Below, one piece after another: positions 1-7,481 of a stretch of DNA of 27,099 nucleotides. The stretch is taken from the NCBI GenBank assembly GCA_036394195.1, contig DASWFO010000232.1:1-27099 (forward strand), written 5' to 3'. Below the pieces are notes generated by a model that saw nothing but the letters and a program-made list of their open reading frames with translations, did not search any database and had not been told where the DNA came from. The first letter of the stretch is position 1. Every line of letters starts with the position of its first letter. The translations under genes and the position numbers were made by a program. Origin of the DNA: DATJPD01 sp036394195. Its GTDB lineage: Bacteria; Pseudomonadota; Alphaproteobacteria; CACIAM-22H2.

Positions 1-255
1 GAGGTTGATCGAGGCATCCTCGCGGATCGCGGTGTGCGGACAACCGCCGGTCTCCACACCGACGATGCGCTCCGGCGCCAAGGCACCCGAGCGCGTCAGG
101 AACTGCGCGTCCTCCTTAGTGTAGATGTCGTTGGTCACGACCGCGATGTCGTAGCGGTCGCGCATGTGCTTGCACAGGCGGTCGACCAGCGCCGTCTTGC
201 CGGAGCCCACCGGGCCGCCGATGCCGACGCGCAAAGGTCCGTTCGGAGACGTCAT
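1..255 (-). CDS. ureG: Urease accessory GTPase UreG (N-terminal part, cut by the left edge)
   Basis: UreG is the SIMIBI-class GTPase that drives nickel delivery to apo-urease in complex with UreF and UreD. Only the first 85 codons are inside the window. They show the P-loop GGPVGSGKTAL at residues 8-18, the segment TNDIYTKEDAQFL, and the conserved TGGCPHTAIREDAS stretch holding the Cys-Pro-His nickel-binding motif. The ATG lies at 255-253 and overlaps the ureF stop in an ATGA arrangement, so the two are translationally coupled. It is the last gene of the ureEFG group visible here. Identification is firm because both the P-loop and the CPH motif are present; the C-terminal two thirds cannot be judged. 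Confidence 0.96.
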   Translation of the reverse strand, partial: MTSPNGPLRVGIGGPVGSGKTALVDRLCKHMRDRYDIAVVTNDIYTKEDAQFLTRSGALAPERIVGVETGGCPHTAIREDASINL

Positions 256-968
256 GAGCGGAAGAGCCTCGTGTACTGGGTTTCGTGCCTCATCGAGCAC
301 CAGTCAAGCAGCGGGGCCGCGGTGCCGAGCGCGTCAAGATCGGCGTCCGCCGCCGCCGCGGCCGCCCGGGCGACCACCGGCTCCAGGGCCGCGATAGCGC
401 GCTGGCCGTCGGTCTGGCCGAGCGGGACCAGCCGCACGCCGGCCGAGATCAGATTGGCGGAGAAGGCCTGGAGATACGCCGAGACGGCGGCAGACAGCGA
501 AATGCCGTGCAGCGCGCTGGCGGCGCCAACCGCAACCGGCAGCGGCAGCTGGCCGCCGTGCCGGGCGGCCAAGCGGGCGAACTCGGCGTGCGGCCACGCC
601 GCCGCGGTGACGGCAACGAACGCCGCCCCTTGCGCCGCACTCTCGAGCGCCGTCTCGGCGCTGCCGCGCCACGCGGCCGCGAGCTCGACGAGCGCGTCAA
701 AGGCCAAATCATCACCGGCCTCGACGGCGCGGAAGGCCGCGACGAACAACGCCGCATCGACGCGTCCGGCCCCCGCCTCGATGACGGTGCCCACCCAGTC
801 GATGAGGGCCGCGACCATGGTGACGCGTCCGGCTTCGACCGCGTATTCGAGGCCATGGCTGTAGCTGAAGGCGCCCAGCGGATACGCCGGCGACAGCCAG
901 CTCATCAGCCGATAGAGCGCCGCCCCCGTCGTGGTCGCCTCAGTGGTTGTCGGCTCAGTCGTGGTCAT
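252..968 (-). CDS. ureF: Urease accessory protein UreF
   Basis: UreF is the cytoplasmic all-helical accessory protein that bridges UreD-urease and UreG during nickel-site assembly. The family signature is clear: LMSWLSPAYPLGAFSYSHG near the N-terminus, and a helical body ending with the typical QYTRLFRS tail. An open frame extends back to 1079, but that extension lies inside ureE and translates to low-complexity Thr/Arg sequence, so I chose the ATG at 968 (238 residues, normal for UreF). This start overlaps the ureE 3' end by 14 nt. ATGs at 980 and 986 are also possible. No strong ribosome binding site is visible, so translation may be coupled to ureE. The N-terminal dozen residues are an unusual Thr-rich run. 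Confidence 0.93.
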   Translation of the reverse strand: MTTTEPTTTEATTTGAALYRLMSWLSPAYPLGAFSYSHGLEYAVEAGRVTMVAALIDWVGTVIEAGAGRVDAALFVAAFRAVEAGDDLAFDALVELAAAWRGSAETALESAAQGAAFVAVTAAAWPHAEFARLAARHGGQLPLPVAVGAASALHGISLSAAVSAYLQAFSANLISAGVRLVPLGQTDGQRAIAALEPVVARAAAAAADADLDALGTAAPLLDWCSMRHETQYTRLFRS

Positions 969-1452
969 GCGCGTGCTCATGGTCATGGTGGCCGTGACTA
1001 TGATGATCGTGGTGAGCGGGCGACGCGTAAGCGCCGCCCTCCGGCGTGAATGCCGCCCGCACCCGCCGCACGGCGGCACCCAGGCCCTGGACCATGGCGA
1101 CGATGACGTGATCGTCGCGGATCAGGATCCGGTCGCCGCGGATTTCCGCCGGGATATGCCGGTTGCCGATGTGCCAGGCGATGCGGACCAGCAGGTCCGG
1201 CGTCGGCGCCGTCACTTCGACCAGGTCCTCGGCCGCGGCGCGGACGGCCAGGAACCCGCCTTCGGCAAGCGCCAGGCCGTCGCCGTCGCCCAGCACGGCC
1301 GTCTGCGGCAGATCGAGCACGACGGGCTCACCGGCATCGGTCGCGAGGCGAATGCGCCGGCGGTGACGGTCGTCGAACGCCAGGGTCAGCGTGCCGCGGC
1401 ATTGCTCCTGCGGCCATCGTCCGGCGGGCGTCACTCGATGCGCGTGCCACAT
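955..1452 (-). CDS. ureE: Urease nickel metallochaperone UreE
   Basis: UreE stores and hands nickel to the UreG/UreF/UreD complex. The protein is 165 residues. The N-terminal peptide-binding domain contains LTLAFDDRHRRRIRLATD, followed by LDLPQTAVLGDGDGLAL. The C-terminal metal-binding domain contains the conserved WHIGNRHIPAEI segment. It ends in a histidine- and aspartate-rich tail from about residue 146 (HHDHHSHGHHDHEHAHDHD), which in other UreE proteins binds several Ni ions. The start matches the usual UreE N-terminus (M-x5-V-x-PAGRW) although no good Shine-Dalgarno is visible. It is separated from ureC by a 226-nt repeat-filled spacer and overlaps ureF downstream. Confidence 0.95.
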   Translation of the reverse strand: MWHAHRVTPAGRWPQEQCRGTLTLAFDDRHRRRIRLATDAGEPVVLDLPQTAVLGDGDGLALAEGGFLAVRAAAEDLVEVTAPTPDLLVRIAWHIGNRHIPAEIRGDRILIRDDHVIVAMVQGLGAAVRRVRAAFTPEGGAYASPAHHDHHSHGHHDHEHAHDHD

Positions 1453-1528
1453 CGCTAGGGCCGTGTTCCGCGCGAGCGATACGCCACGTCGCTCGTGAGC
1501 CGGGGATCTCCCCCATCCCGCGTGGGCT

Positions 1529-1553
1529 GCAAACGCTCCACTGGAACGTTTGC
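1529..1553. repeat. Short inverted repeat in the ureC-ureE spacer
   Basis: The arms GCAAACGCTCC and GGAACGTTTGC are separated by ACT and pair with a single mismatch, giving an 11-bp stem with a 3-nt loop. It lies downstream of ureC and upstream of ureE on the transcribed strand. It could act as an RNA hairpin that tunes expression of ureEFG, or it could just be part of a dispersed intergenic repeat. There is no following T-run on either strand, so a classic intrinsic terminator is not supported. Confidence 0.6.
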
Positions 1554-1568
1554 GGGCGCCCGACGCGC

Positions 1569-1652
1569 CTCCCCCCTCAAGCGGGAGGGGGTAAGAGGTT
1601 GCATCCCGCTTCTGTTCCCTTCCCCCTTGCGGGGGAGGGTTAGGGAGGGGGG
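1569..1652. repeat. GC-rich palindromic intergenic repeat between ureC and ureE
   Basis: Two imperfectly complementary arms, CCCCCTCAAGCGGGAGGGGG and TCCCCCTTGCGGGGGAGGG, are separated by about 30 nt, so the element can fold back on itself. This purine/pyrimidine-biased sequence (its translation reads SLTLPRKGEG) is a widely seen dispersed repeat in GC-rich proteobacterial intergenic regions. Here it sits inside what is otherwise a tightly packed urease operon. Copy number in this genome cannot be judged from one window. Confidence 0.65.
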
Positions 1653-1678
1653 TAGCGAATGCACTTTGACGCTCCGCA

Positions 1679-3391
1679 TCAGAACAGAAAATAGCGCTGC
1701 GCCATCGGCAGCTCCTTGGCCGGCGCGCAGGTCAGCAACTCACCATCGGCGCGGACTTCGTACGTCTCCGCGTCGACCTCGATCTTCGGCGTGGCCGCGT
1801 TATGGATCATGTTCTTTTTCGAGATCCCGCCGCGGGTGTTGCGCACCGCCAGGGTCGGCCGCGACAGGCCGTATTTCTTGGCGACACCGGCCTGATGGGC
1901 GGCGCGGCTGACGAACAGCACCGAGCTTTCGGTCCGGTTGCGGCCGAAGCTTGCGAACATCGGCCGGTAATGCACGGGCTGCGGCGTCGGGATCGAGGCG
2001 TTCGGATCGCCCATCGGCGCCGCCGCGATCGAGCCGCATTTCAGCACCATGTCGGGCTTCACGCCGAAGAAGGCCGGCGACCAGATCACCAGGTCGGCGA
2101 GCTTGCCGGGCTCCAGCGAGCCGACATGCTGGCTGATGCCCTGCGCGATCGCCGGGTTGATCGTGTATTTGGCGACGTAGCGCTTGACCCGCACATTGTC
2201 GTTGTCGCCACTCTCGGTTTTCAGGCGGCCGCGCTGTTGCTTCATCTTATGCGCGGTCTGCCAGGTGCGGATGATCACCTCGCCGACGCGGCCCATCGCC
2301 TGGCTGTCCGACGACATCATGGAAAAGGCGCCGAGGTCGTGCAGGATGTCCTCGGCGGCGATGGTCTCCCGCCGGATGCGGCTTTCCGCGAATGCCACGT
2401 CCTCCGGGATGTTCGAATCGAGGTGATGGCAAACCATGAGCATGTCGAGATGCTCATCCAGCGTGTTGACCGTATACGGCCGGGTCGGATTGGTCGACGA
2501 CGGCAGCACGTTCGCCTGTCCGCACAGCTTGATGATGTCGGGCGCATGGCCGCCGCCGGCCCCTTCGGTGTGGAAGGCGTGGATGGTGCGGCCCTTGAAG
2601 GCGGCGATGGTGTCCTCGACGAAGCCGGACTCGTTCAGGGTGTCGGTGTGGATCGCCACCTGAACGTCGTATTTGTCGGCGACCTTGAGGCAATTGTCGA
2701 TCGCGGCCGGCGTGGTGCCCCAGTCCTCGTGCAGCTTCAGCCCGCAGGCGCCGGCCTCGATCTGCTCGGCGAGGCCCGGTGCCAGCGACGTGTTGCCCTT
2801 GCCGAAAAAACCGAGATTCATCGGAAAGGCTTCGGCCGCCTGCAACATGCGCTTCATGTGCCACGGGCCGGGCGTGCACGTCGTGGCCGAGGTCCCCGCC
2901 GCCGGGCCGGTGCCGCCGCCCATCATCGTCGTGACGCCGGAATACAGCGCCTCCTCGATCTGCTGCGGCGAGATGAAATGGATGTGGGTGTCGATGCCGC
3001 CAGCGGTGACGATCTTGCCTTCGCCGGCAATCGCCTCGGTGCCCGGGCCGATAATGATATCCACGCCGGGCTGCACGTCGGGATTCCCCGCCTTGCCGAT
3101 GGCGGCGATCTTGCCGTCCTTGAGGCCGATATCGGCCTTCACGATGCCCCAGTGGTCAAGGATCAGGGCGTTGGTGATCACGGTGTCGACAGCACCCTTC
3201 GAACGCGGACGCTGGCTCTGGCCCATGCCGTCCCGGATCACCTTGCCGCCACCGAACTTCACCTCTTCGCCGTAGGTCGTGCGATCGCTTTCGACCTCGA
3301 TGATGAGGTCGGTGTCGGCGAGCCGCACCCGGTCCCCGGTGGTGGGCCCGAACATGTCGGCATAGGCCGAGCGACTGATGCGTGTGGCCAT
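1679..3391 (-). CDS. ureC: Urease alpha subunit (catalytic), UreC
   Basis: This is the catalytic subunit of nickel urease, which hydrolyses urea to ammonia and carbamate. It is 570 residues, the normal length. All active-site residues are visible: the nickel ligands H136 and H138 (THIH), the carbamylated lysine K219 (GLKLHEDWG), H221, H248 (AIHTD), H274 (HAFHTEG) and D362 (SSDSQAMG). The mobile flap C321-H322-H323 (MVCHHLD) is also there. These map at a constant offset of two on the Klebsiella enzyme numbering. It starts with ATG at 3391, three bases after the ureB stop, as in many ureABC operons. Nothing is missing, so the enzyme should be active once nickel is inserted by UreDEFG. Confidence 0.99.
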   Translation of the reverse strand: MATRISRSAYADMFGPTTGDRVRLADTDLIIEVESDRTTYGEEVKFGGGKVIRDGMGQSQRPRSKGAVDTVITNALILDHWGIVKADIGLKDGKIAAIGKAGNPDVQPGVDIIIGPGTEAIAGEGKIVTAGGIDTHIHFISPQQIEEALYSGVTTMMGGGTGPAAGTSATTCTPGPWHMKRMLQAAEAFPMNLGFFGKGNTSLAPGLAEQIEAGACGLKLHEDWGTTPAAIDNCLKVADKYDVQVAIHTDTLNESGFVEDTIAAFKGRTIHAFHTEGAGGGHAPDIIKLCGQANVLPSSTNPTRPYTVNTLDEHLDMLMVCHHLDSNIPEDVAFAESRIRRETIAAEDILHDLGAFSMMSSDSQAMGRVGEVIIRTWQTAHKMKQQRGRLKTESGDNDNVRVKRYVAKYTINPAIAQGISQHVGSLEPGKLADLVIWSPAFFGVKPDMVLKCGSIAAAPMGDPNASIPTPQPVHYRPMFASFGRNRTESSVLFVSRAAHQAGVAKKYGLSRPTLAVRNTRGGISKKNMIHNAATPKIEVDAETYEVRADGELLTCAPAKELPMAQRYFLF

Positions 3392-3394
3392 GGC

Positions 3395-3706
3395 TCAGCC
3401 CTTCAGCTTGCCGTTGATCTTGGCATTGAAGCCGTAGACCGTGCGCGCCCCGGCATAGGCGACCAGCCGCACCGACCGCGTCTGGCCGGGCTCGAAGCGC
3501 ACCGCCGTCCCGGCCGGGATATCGAGGCGGAAGCCGCGCGTCTTGGCGCGGTCGAACTTCAAGGCGCGGTTGGTCTCGAAGAAATGATAATGCGAGCCAA
3601 CCTGGATCGGCCGGTCGCCGCTGTTCGCGACCTCGACGCTGACCGTCTTGCGCCCGGCATTGAGCTCGATGTCGCCGTCCTGTGGCAGGACTTCCCCTGG
3701 AATCAT
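3395..3706 (-). CDS. ureB: Urease beta subunit UreB
   Basis: This is a small structural subunit of the urease (ABC)3 trimer. It is 103 residues, as expected for a separate beta subunit. Family hallmarks are MIPGEV at the start, VGSHYHFFETNRALKFDR at about residues 37-54, and the GARTVYGFN segment near the C-terminus. The gene lies 17 nt after ureA and 3 nt before ureC, so all three structural subunits are separate polypeptides, not the fused gamma-beta type seen in Helicobacter. A purine-rich ribosome binding site (GAGGGGGACGAGA) precedes the ATG. Confidence 0.98.
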   Translation of the reverse strand: MIPGEVLPQDGDIELNAGRKTVSVEVANSGDRPIQVGSHYHFFETNRALKFDRAKTRGFRLDIPAGTAVRFEPGQTRSVRLVAYAGARTVYGFNAKINGKLKG

Positions 3707-3723
3707 TCTCGTCCCCCTCCCCC

Positions 3724-4026
3724 TCAGCGGATTGGCTCGTGAACGGTCACCAGCTTGGTGCCGTCCGGAAACGTCGCTTCGACCTGGATCTCGGCGACCA
3801 TCTCGGCGATGCCGTCCATCACCTGGGCGCGCTTTAGCACGGCCGCCCCGTCGCGCATCAACTCGGCGACGCTGCGCCCGTCGCGCGCGCCCTCGACGAC
3901 GTAATCGGTGATCAGCGCCACGGCCTCCGGATGATTGAGCTTCACACCGCGCTCCAGCCGCCGTCGCGCGACCATGGCCGCCATGGCGACCAGAAGCTTG
4001 TCCTTTTCTCGTGGAGTCAGATTCAC
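3724..4026 (-). CDS. ureA: Urease gamma subunit UreA (GTG start)
   Basis: This is the 100-residue gamma subunit of urease. The family sequence begins with (M/V)NLTPREKDKLL and continues with RGVKLNHPEAVALI, MDGIAEMVAEIQVEATFPDG and the terminal VTVHEPIR. The open frame extends back to 4143, but the true start is the GTG at 4026-4024. It gives exactly the usual N-terminus, and GAGGAGGAGAGG lies about eight bases upstream. Use of the first ATG would add 39 residues encoded inside the ureD 3' end. It follows the ureD stop by 16 nt. Confidence 0.97.
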   Translation of the reverse strand: MNLTPREKDKLLVAMAAMVARRRLERGVKLNHPEAVALITDYVVEGARDGRSVAELMRDGAAVLKRAQVMDGIAEMVAEIQVEATFPDGTKLVTVHEPIR

Positions 4027-4042
4027 GACCGCCCTCTCCTCC

Positions 4043-4894
4043 TCATTGATACCAGACGCGCGGCAGCACCGGCGGCCAGCCGCCGGCCGTCTGGCGTACG
4101 GCGCAGAGATAGCGACACATCTCGTGCCGGACGGTGGCGGCATCGCGCCCGATGAAGCGCGCCAGCAGAATTCCGTTCACCACGGTAGTGGCCGCGGCGC
4201 AGCCGGCCGACGCTAGCACGTCGCGCGCCATGTCCAGGTGCGTCGCGGCGTCGTCACCGACATAAATGACACTGGCGACGGCGCGGGCGTCATCGAAGGC
4301 CGCCCGGCCGGCGAGGGTCCGGCCGACATCGCCGTCGAGGCGCAGCGCGTCGGCCCAGACCAGCCGGCCGTGGGAGCGGATCCGCCAGCCGTCGTACAGC
4401 AAGCCCGTCGTAAAGCTCTCGCCGCGGGCGCTGCGGCCGAACACCAGCATCTCGCAGCCAAGGAAGCGTCCGCCCGCCGCCACGGCGACCTCGGTGCGCC
4501 GGCGCAAGCGGGCGCGGTCGAACAGGATCGTCTCCTGCGGCAGCCATTCCAGCCACGCCCGCCCCACCTCGACCGCGACGTCGATCCGGCAATCGCCCTC
4601 CAGCGACCGGTAGATCTTCTCCGCGGCCTGGGATGTCACGGTCGCCGCGGCTCCTGCTTCTGCCCTGAGGCGAATGCGCAGGCGGTCGCCGCCGGTGAGG
4701 CCGCCCGAGGTCGTCAGCAGCACGGCGGTCGGCGGATGGCCGCGCTCGGCACGCGGAAAAAGGACGCGGCACGGGTCGGTCTGGAACAGGTGGGCGAGGC
4801 CGCTGCCCGGCCCGGGCGCGGCGAAGACCAGCTCGGCAACGCCGTCCCCGCGCTCGAGAGCGATGGAGCGGCCGGATTGCGGATCGAAGGGCAC
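4043..4894 (-). CDS. ureD: Urease accessory protein UreD (UreH)
   Basis: UreD is the scaffold accessory protein that binds apo-urease and recruits UreF-UreG for nickel insertion. Its hallmarks are LLTTSGGLTGGDRLRI, a TVTSQAAEKIYRS segment, and WLPQETILFDRARLRR in the middle. The C-terminal part carries the usual CRYLCAVRQTAGGWPPVLPRVW pattern. The chosen start is the GTG at 4894 (VPFDPQSG), with AAGG upstream, giving 283 residues. The frame is open far beyond this into urtE, but that extension is an out-of-frame shadow of the ATPase. The gene begins 8 nt after the urtE stop, which physically joins the urea transporter operon to the urease operon. Confidence 0.95.
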   Translation of the reverse strand: MPFDPQSGRSIALERGDGVAELVFAAPGPGSGLAHLFQTDPCRVLFPRAERGHPPTAVLLTTSGGLTGGDRLRIRLRAEAGAAATVTSQAAEKIYRSLEGDCRIDVAVEVGRAWLEWLPQETILFDRARLRRRTEVAVAAGGRFLGCEMLVFGRSARGESFTTGLLYDGWRIRSHGRLVWADALRLDGDVGRTLAGRAAFDDARAVASVIYVGDDAATHLDMARDVLASAGCAAATTVVNGILLARFIGRDAATVRHEMCRYLCAVRQTAGGWPPVLPRVWYQ

Positions 4895-4902
4895 CCTGAA
4901 CC

Positions 4903-5598
4903 TTACACCGTAAGGTAGCGCCGGACCGCGGATTCCTCCATGTCCAACTTGCGCCCGTGCAGCACGATCTCGCCGCGCTCCATGACGACATACGCGTCGG
5001 CGAGGTCGCGGGCGAACTCGAAATACTGCTCGACAAGCAGCACCGCCATGTCGCCGCGCTGGGCGAGCAGCCGGATCACGCGCTCGATGTCCTTGATGAT
5101 CGACGGTTGGATGCCTTCGGTCGGCTCGTCTAGGATCAACAGCCGTGGCCGGGTGACCAGGGCCCGCGCGATCGCCAGCTGCTGCTGCTGCCCGCCGGAG
5201 AGGTCGCCGCCGCGCCGCCGCAGCATGTCGCGCAGCACCGGGAACAGCGAAAAGATCTCCTCCGGCAGCTCGCGCTGCTCGCGGGGCAGCGGCCCAAACC
5301 CGGTTTGGAGATTTTCCTGAACGGTGAGCCGCGGAAAAATATCGCGGCCCTGCGGCACCAGCGCCATGCCGCAGCGGGCGCGGGCATGCGGCGGCAGCTT
5401 GCTGATATCGTGGTCTTCCCAGACCACCTTGCCGCTCGCAATCGGCTGCAGGCCGAAGATGGCGCGGAGCAGGCTGGTCTTTCCGACGCCGTTGCGGCCG
5501 AGAATGCACGTCACCTCGCCCTTGTTCGCGGTGAGGCTCACGCGGCGGAGCGTATAGCTGGCACCGTAATAGAGGTCGATGTTGTCGACGCTCAGCAT
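4903..5598 (-). CDS. urtE: Urea ABC transporter ATPase UrtE
   Basis: This is one of the two ATPases of the UrtABCDE high-affinity urea importer (LivF-like). It is 231 residues with Walker A GRNGVGKT at 34-41, Q-loop VPQGRDIFP at 81-89, the ABC signature LSGGQ at 133-137, and Walker B LLILDEP followed by TEGIQPSII. The TEGIQPSI segment after Walker B is typical of UrtE and helps separate it from generic LivF. It begins 2 nt after the urtD stop and is followed 8 nt later by ureD. Confidence 0.96.
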   Translation of the reverse strand: MLSVDNIDLYYGASYTLRRVSLTANKGEVTCILGRNGVGKTSLLRAIFGLQPIASGKVVWEDHDISKLPPHARARCGMALVPQGRDIFPRLTVQENLQTGFGPLPREQRELPEEIFSLFPVLRDMLRRRGGDLSGGQQQQLAIARALVTRPRLLILDEPTEGIQPSIIKDIERVIRLLAQRGDMAVLLVEQYFEFARDLADAYVVMERGEIVLHGRKLDMEESAVRRYLTV

Positions 5599-5600
5599 GG

Positions 5601-6371
5601 TCAGCGGCCCAGATAGACTTCGACCACGCGCGGGTCGTTCTGCACGTGGTCGATCGAGCCCTCGGCGAGCACCGATCCCTCGTGCAGGACGGTGACCCGG
5701 GCGCCCAGGCTGCGCACGAACTCCATGTCGTGCTCGACCACGACGACGGTGCGGGCACCGGCCAGGCTCAGGATCAGCTCCGCGGTCTGCTGCGTCTCGT
5801 GATCGGTCATGCCGGCGACCGGCTCATCGAGCAGCAGGATCTGCTGATCCTGGATGAGCAGCATGCCGATCTCGAGCCACTGCTTCTGGCCATGGCTGAG
5901 ACCTCCGGCGATGTCCGACCGCCGCGCCGCGAGGCCGATCGCCTCCAAGGTGGCGTCGATCCGGCCCTGGTCCTCGCCACTGAGCTCGGCCAGCAAGGTC
6001 CGCCAGATGCCGCGCTCGCCCTTCAGGGCCAATTCCAGGTTCTGGGCGACCGTCAGGTTCTCGAACACGGTCGGCTTCTGAAACTTCCGCCCGATGCCGA
6101 GATTGGCGATCGCCGTCTCGTCGAGCTTGGTCAGGTCGACCTTGCTGTCGAACAGCACGGTGCCGGTGTCCGGCCGCGTCTTGCCCGTGATCACGTCCAT
6201 CATGGTCGTCTTGCCGGCGCCGTTCGGCCCGATGATCGTGCGCAGCTCGCCGCGGTCGACGACCAGCGACAGGTTGTTCAGCGCCTTGAATCCGTCGAAG
6301 CTGACAGTGACGCCGTCGAGATAAAGCAGCGCCTCGGCGGCGGCGCGCGGCGGAGGGCTGAGGGCATTCAT
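5601..6371 (-). CDS. urtD: Urea ABC transporter ATPase UrtD
   Basis: This is the LivG-like ATPase of the urea importer. From the ATG at 6371 it has 256 residues: VTVSFDGFKALNNLSL, Walker A GPNGAGKT at 48-55, LGIGRKFQKPTVFENLTV, a signature LSHGQKQWLEIGM at 158-170, and Walker B LLLDEPVAGMT. The LSHGQ variant in place of LSGGQ is normal for UrtD. The open frame extends upstream to 6413, but the ATG at 6371 overlaps the urtC stop as ATGA and gives the standard N-terminus, so I prefer it. It is translationally coupled on the upstream side and lies 2 nt from urtE. Confidence 0.96.
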   Translation of the reverse strand: MNALSPPPRAAAEALLYLDGVTVSFDGFKALNNLSLVVDRGELRTIIGPNGAGKTTMMDVITGKTRPDTGTVLFDSKVDLTKLDETAIANLGIGRKFQKPTVFENLTVAQNLELALKGERGIWRTLLAELSGEDQGRIDATLEAIGLAARRSDIAGGLSHGQKQWLEIGMLLIQDQQILLLDEPVAGMTDHETQQTAELILSLAGARTVVVVEHDMEFVRSLGARVTVLHEGSVLAEGSIDHVQNDPRVVEVYLGR

Positions 6372-7480
6372 TCGGCGGGCACCGGAACCGGCCGCCGCCG
6401 GCGGTTGCGCCATTGCCTGGCCAAGCCCACCACGCCGGCGGGAAGCGCCAGGGTGACCAGGACGAACAGGGCACCGAGGAAGAACAGCCAGATCTCCGGC
6501 GCGGCCCCGGTGAGCCAGGTCTTGACCCAGTTGACGATCCCGGCGCCGAGAATGGCGCCGACCAGGGTGCCGCGGCCGCCGACCGCCACCCAGATCGCCA
6601 CCTCGATCGAGTTGGCGGGCGAGAATTCGCTGGGGTTGATGATGCCGACCTGCGGCACGTAAAGCGCACCGGCGAGGCCGGCGAGGACCGCCGCCATGGT
6701 GAAGGCGAACAGCTTGGCATTGGTGACCGAATAGCCCAGGAAGCGCACCCGGCTCTCGGTGTCGCGCAGGGCCAGCAGCACCCGGCCCAGACGGGACGCG
6801 ATGACGAAGCGGCAGAGCAGGAAGCTCAGGCCCAGCGCCACGACGGAGGCTATGTAGAGGCCGCGCCGGGTCGACGGCGCCTGGATCTCGAAGCCGAGGA
6901 TGTCCTTGTAGTCGGTCAGGCCGTTATTACCGCCGAAGCCCATGTCGTTGCGGAAGAACGCGAGCATCAGGGCGAAGGTCAGCGCCTGGGTGATGATGGA
7001 GAGATAGACCCCGGTGACACGAGATCGGAAGGCGAACCAGCCGAACACGAAGGCGAGCAGGCCGGGCACCAGGAGCGCCACGGCCGCGGCGAACGCGAAA
7101 TGGTCGAAGCCGTACCAGTACCAGGGCAGCTCGTTCCAATTCAGGAACACCATGAAGTCCGGCAGCTCGGGATGGCCGTAAACGCCACGCCGGCCGATCT
7201 GCCGCATCAGGTACATCCCCATCGCGTAGCCGCCCAGCGCGAAGAAGGCCCCCTGGCCGAGGCTCAGGATCCCGGCATAGCCCCAGATCAGATCGAGCGA
7301 CAACGCCAGAATGGCGTAACAGGCGTATTTCCCGAGCAGCGGCACCAGGTAGTTCGGCAGATGGAACGGCGAGGTCTCGGGCAACAGATTCAGGAGCGGT
7401 ACCAGGACCGCCAGCACGGCACCGAGGCCGAGGAACGCCGCCCAGCCGCGACGGTCGAGAAGACGGGCGAACGGCGCCAT
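6368..7480 (-). CDS. urtC: Urea ABC transporter permease UrtC
   Basis: This is a LivM-like integral membrane permease of the urea importer. From the ATG at 7480 it has 370 residues with about ten hydrophobic segments. Family motifs include LIWGYAGILSLGQGAFFALGG, FRSRVTGVYLSIITQALTFA, NNGLTDYKDILGF, and the conserved AVGGRGTLVGAILGA near the C-terminus. An upstream in-frame ATG at 7600 would add 40 basic, Ser-rich residues read through urtB and is rejected. The gene starts 1 nt after the urtB stop and overlaps urtD by 4 nt. Confidence 0.96.
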   Translation of the reverse strand: MAPFARLLDRRGWAAFLGLGAVLAVLVPLLNLLPETSPFHLPNYLVPLLGKYACYAILALSLDLIWGYAGILSLGQGAFFALGGYAMGMYLMRQIGRRGVYGHPELPDFMVFLNWNELPWYWYGFDHFAFAAAVALLVPGLLAFVFGWFAFRSRVTGVYLSIITQALTFALMLAFFRNDMGFGGNNGLTDYKDILGFEIQAPSTRRGLYIASVVALGLSFLLCRFVIASRLGRVLLALRDTESRVRFLGYSVTNAKLFAFTMAAVLAGLAGALYVPQVGIINPSEFSPANSIEVAIWVAVGGRGTLVGAILGAGIVNWVKTWLTGAAPEIWLFFLGALFVLVTLALPAGVVGLARQWRNRRRRPVPVPAE

Positions 7481-7481
7481 C

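Noticed and set aside
969..1079. Longer UreF start at 1079
   Set aside because: The extra 37 residues are encoded within ureE, are low-complexity, and lack any match to UreF; the start at 968 gives the family length.
1529..1553. GCAAACG ... CGTTTGC dyad in the ureC-ureE gap as a fourth LacI operator
   Set aside because: The half-sites are 11 bases apart with no central CG joining them, unlike the compact 14-bp operators; it is better read as a hairpin or repeat.
1802..3742. A 646-codon open frame on the plus strand, antisense to ureC and ureB
   Set aside because: It mirrors the codon periodicity of ureC in GC-rich DNA, has no family motif, and overlaps a certain gene completely.
4895..5758. 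N-terminal extension of the ureD frame to 571 codons, as a possible ATPase-UreD fusion
   Set aside because: The extension is out of frame with urtE and reads as low-complexity Arg/Ala sequence; the GTG at 4894 gives the normal UreD start and length.
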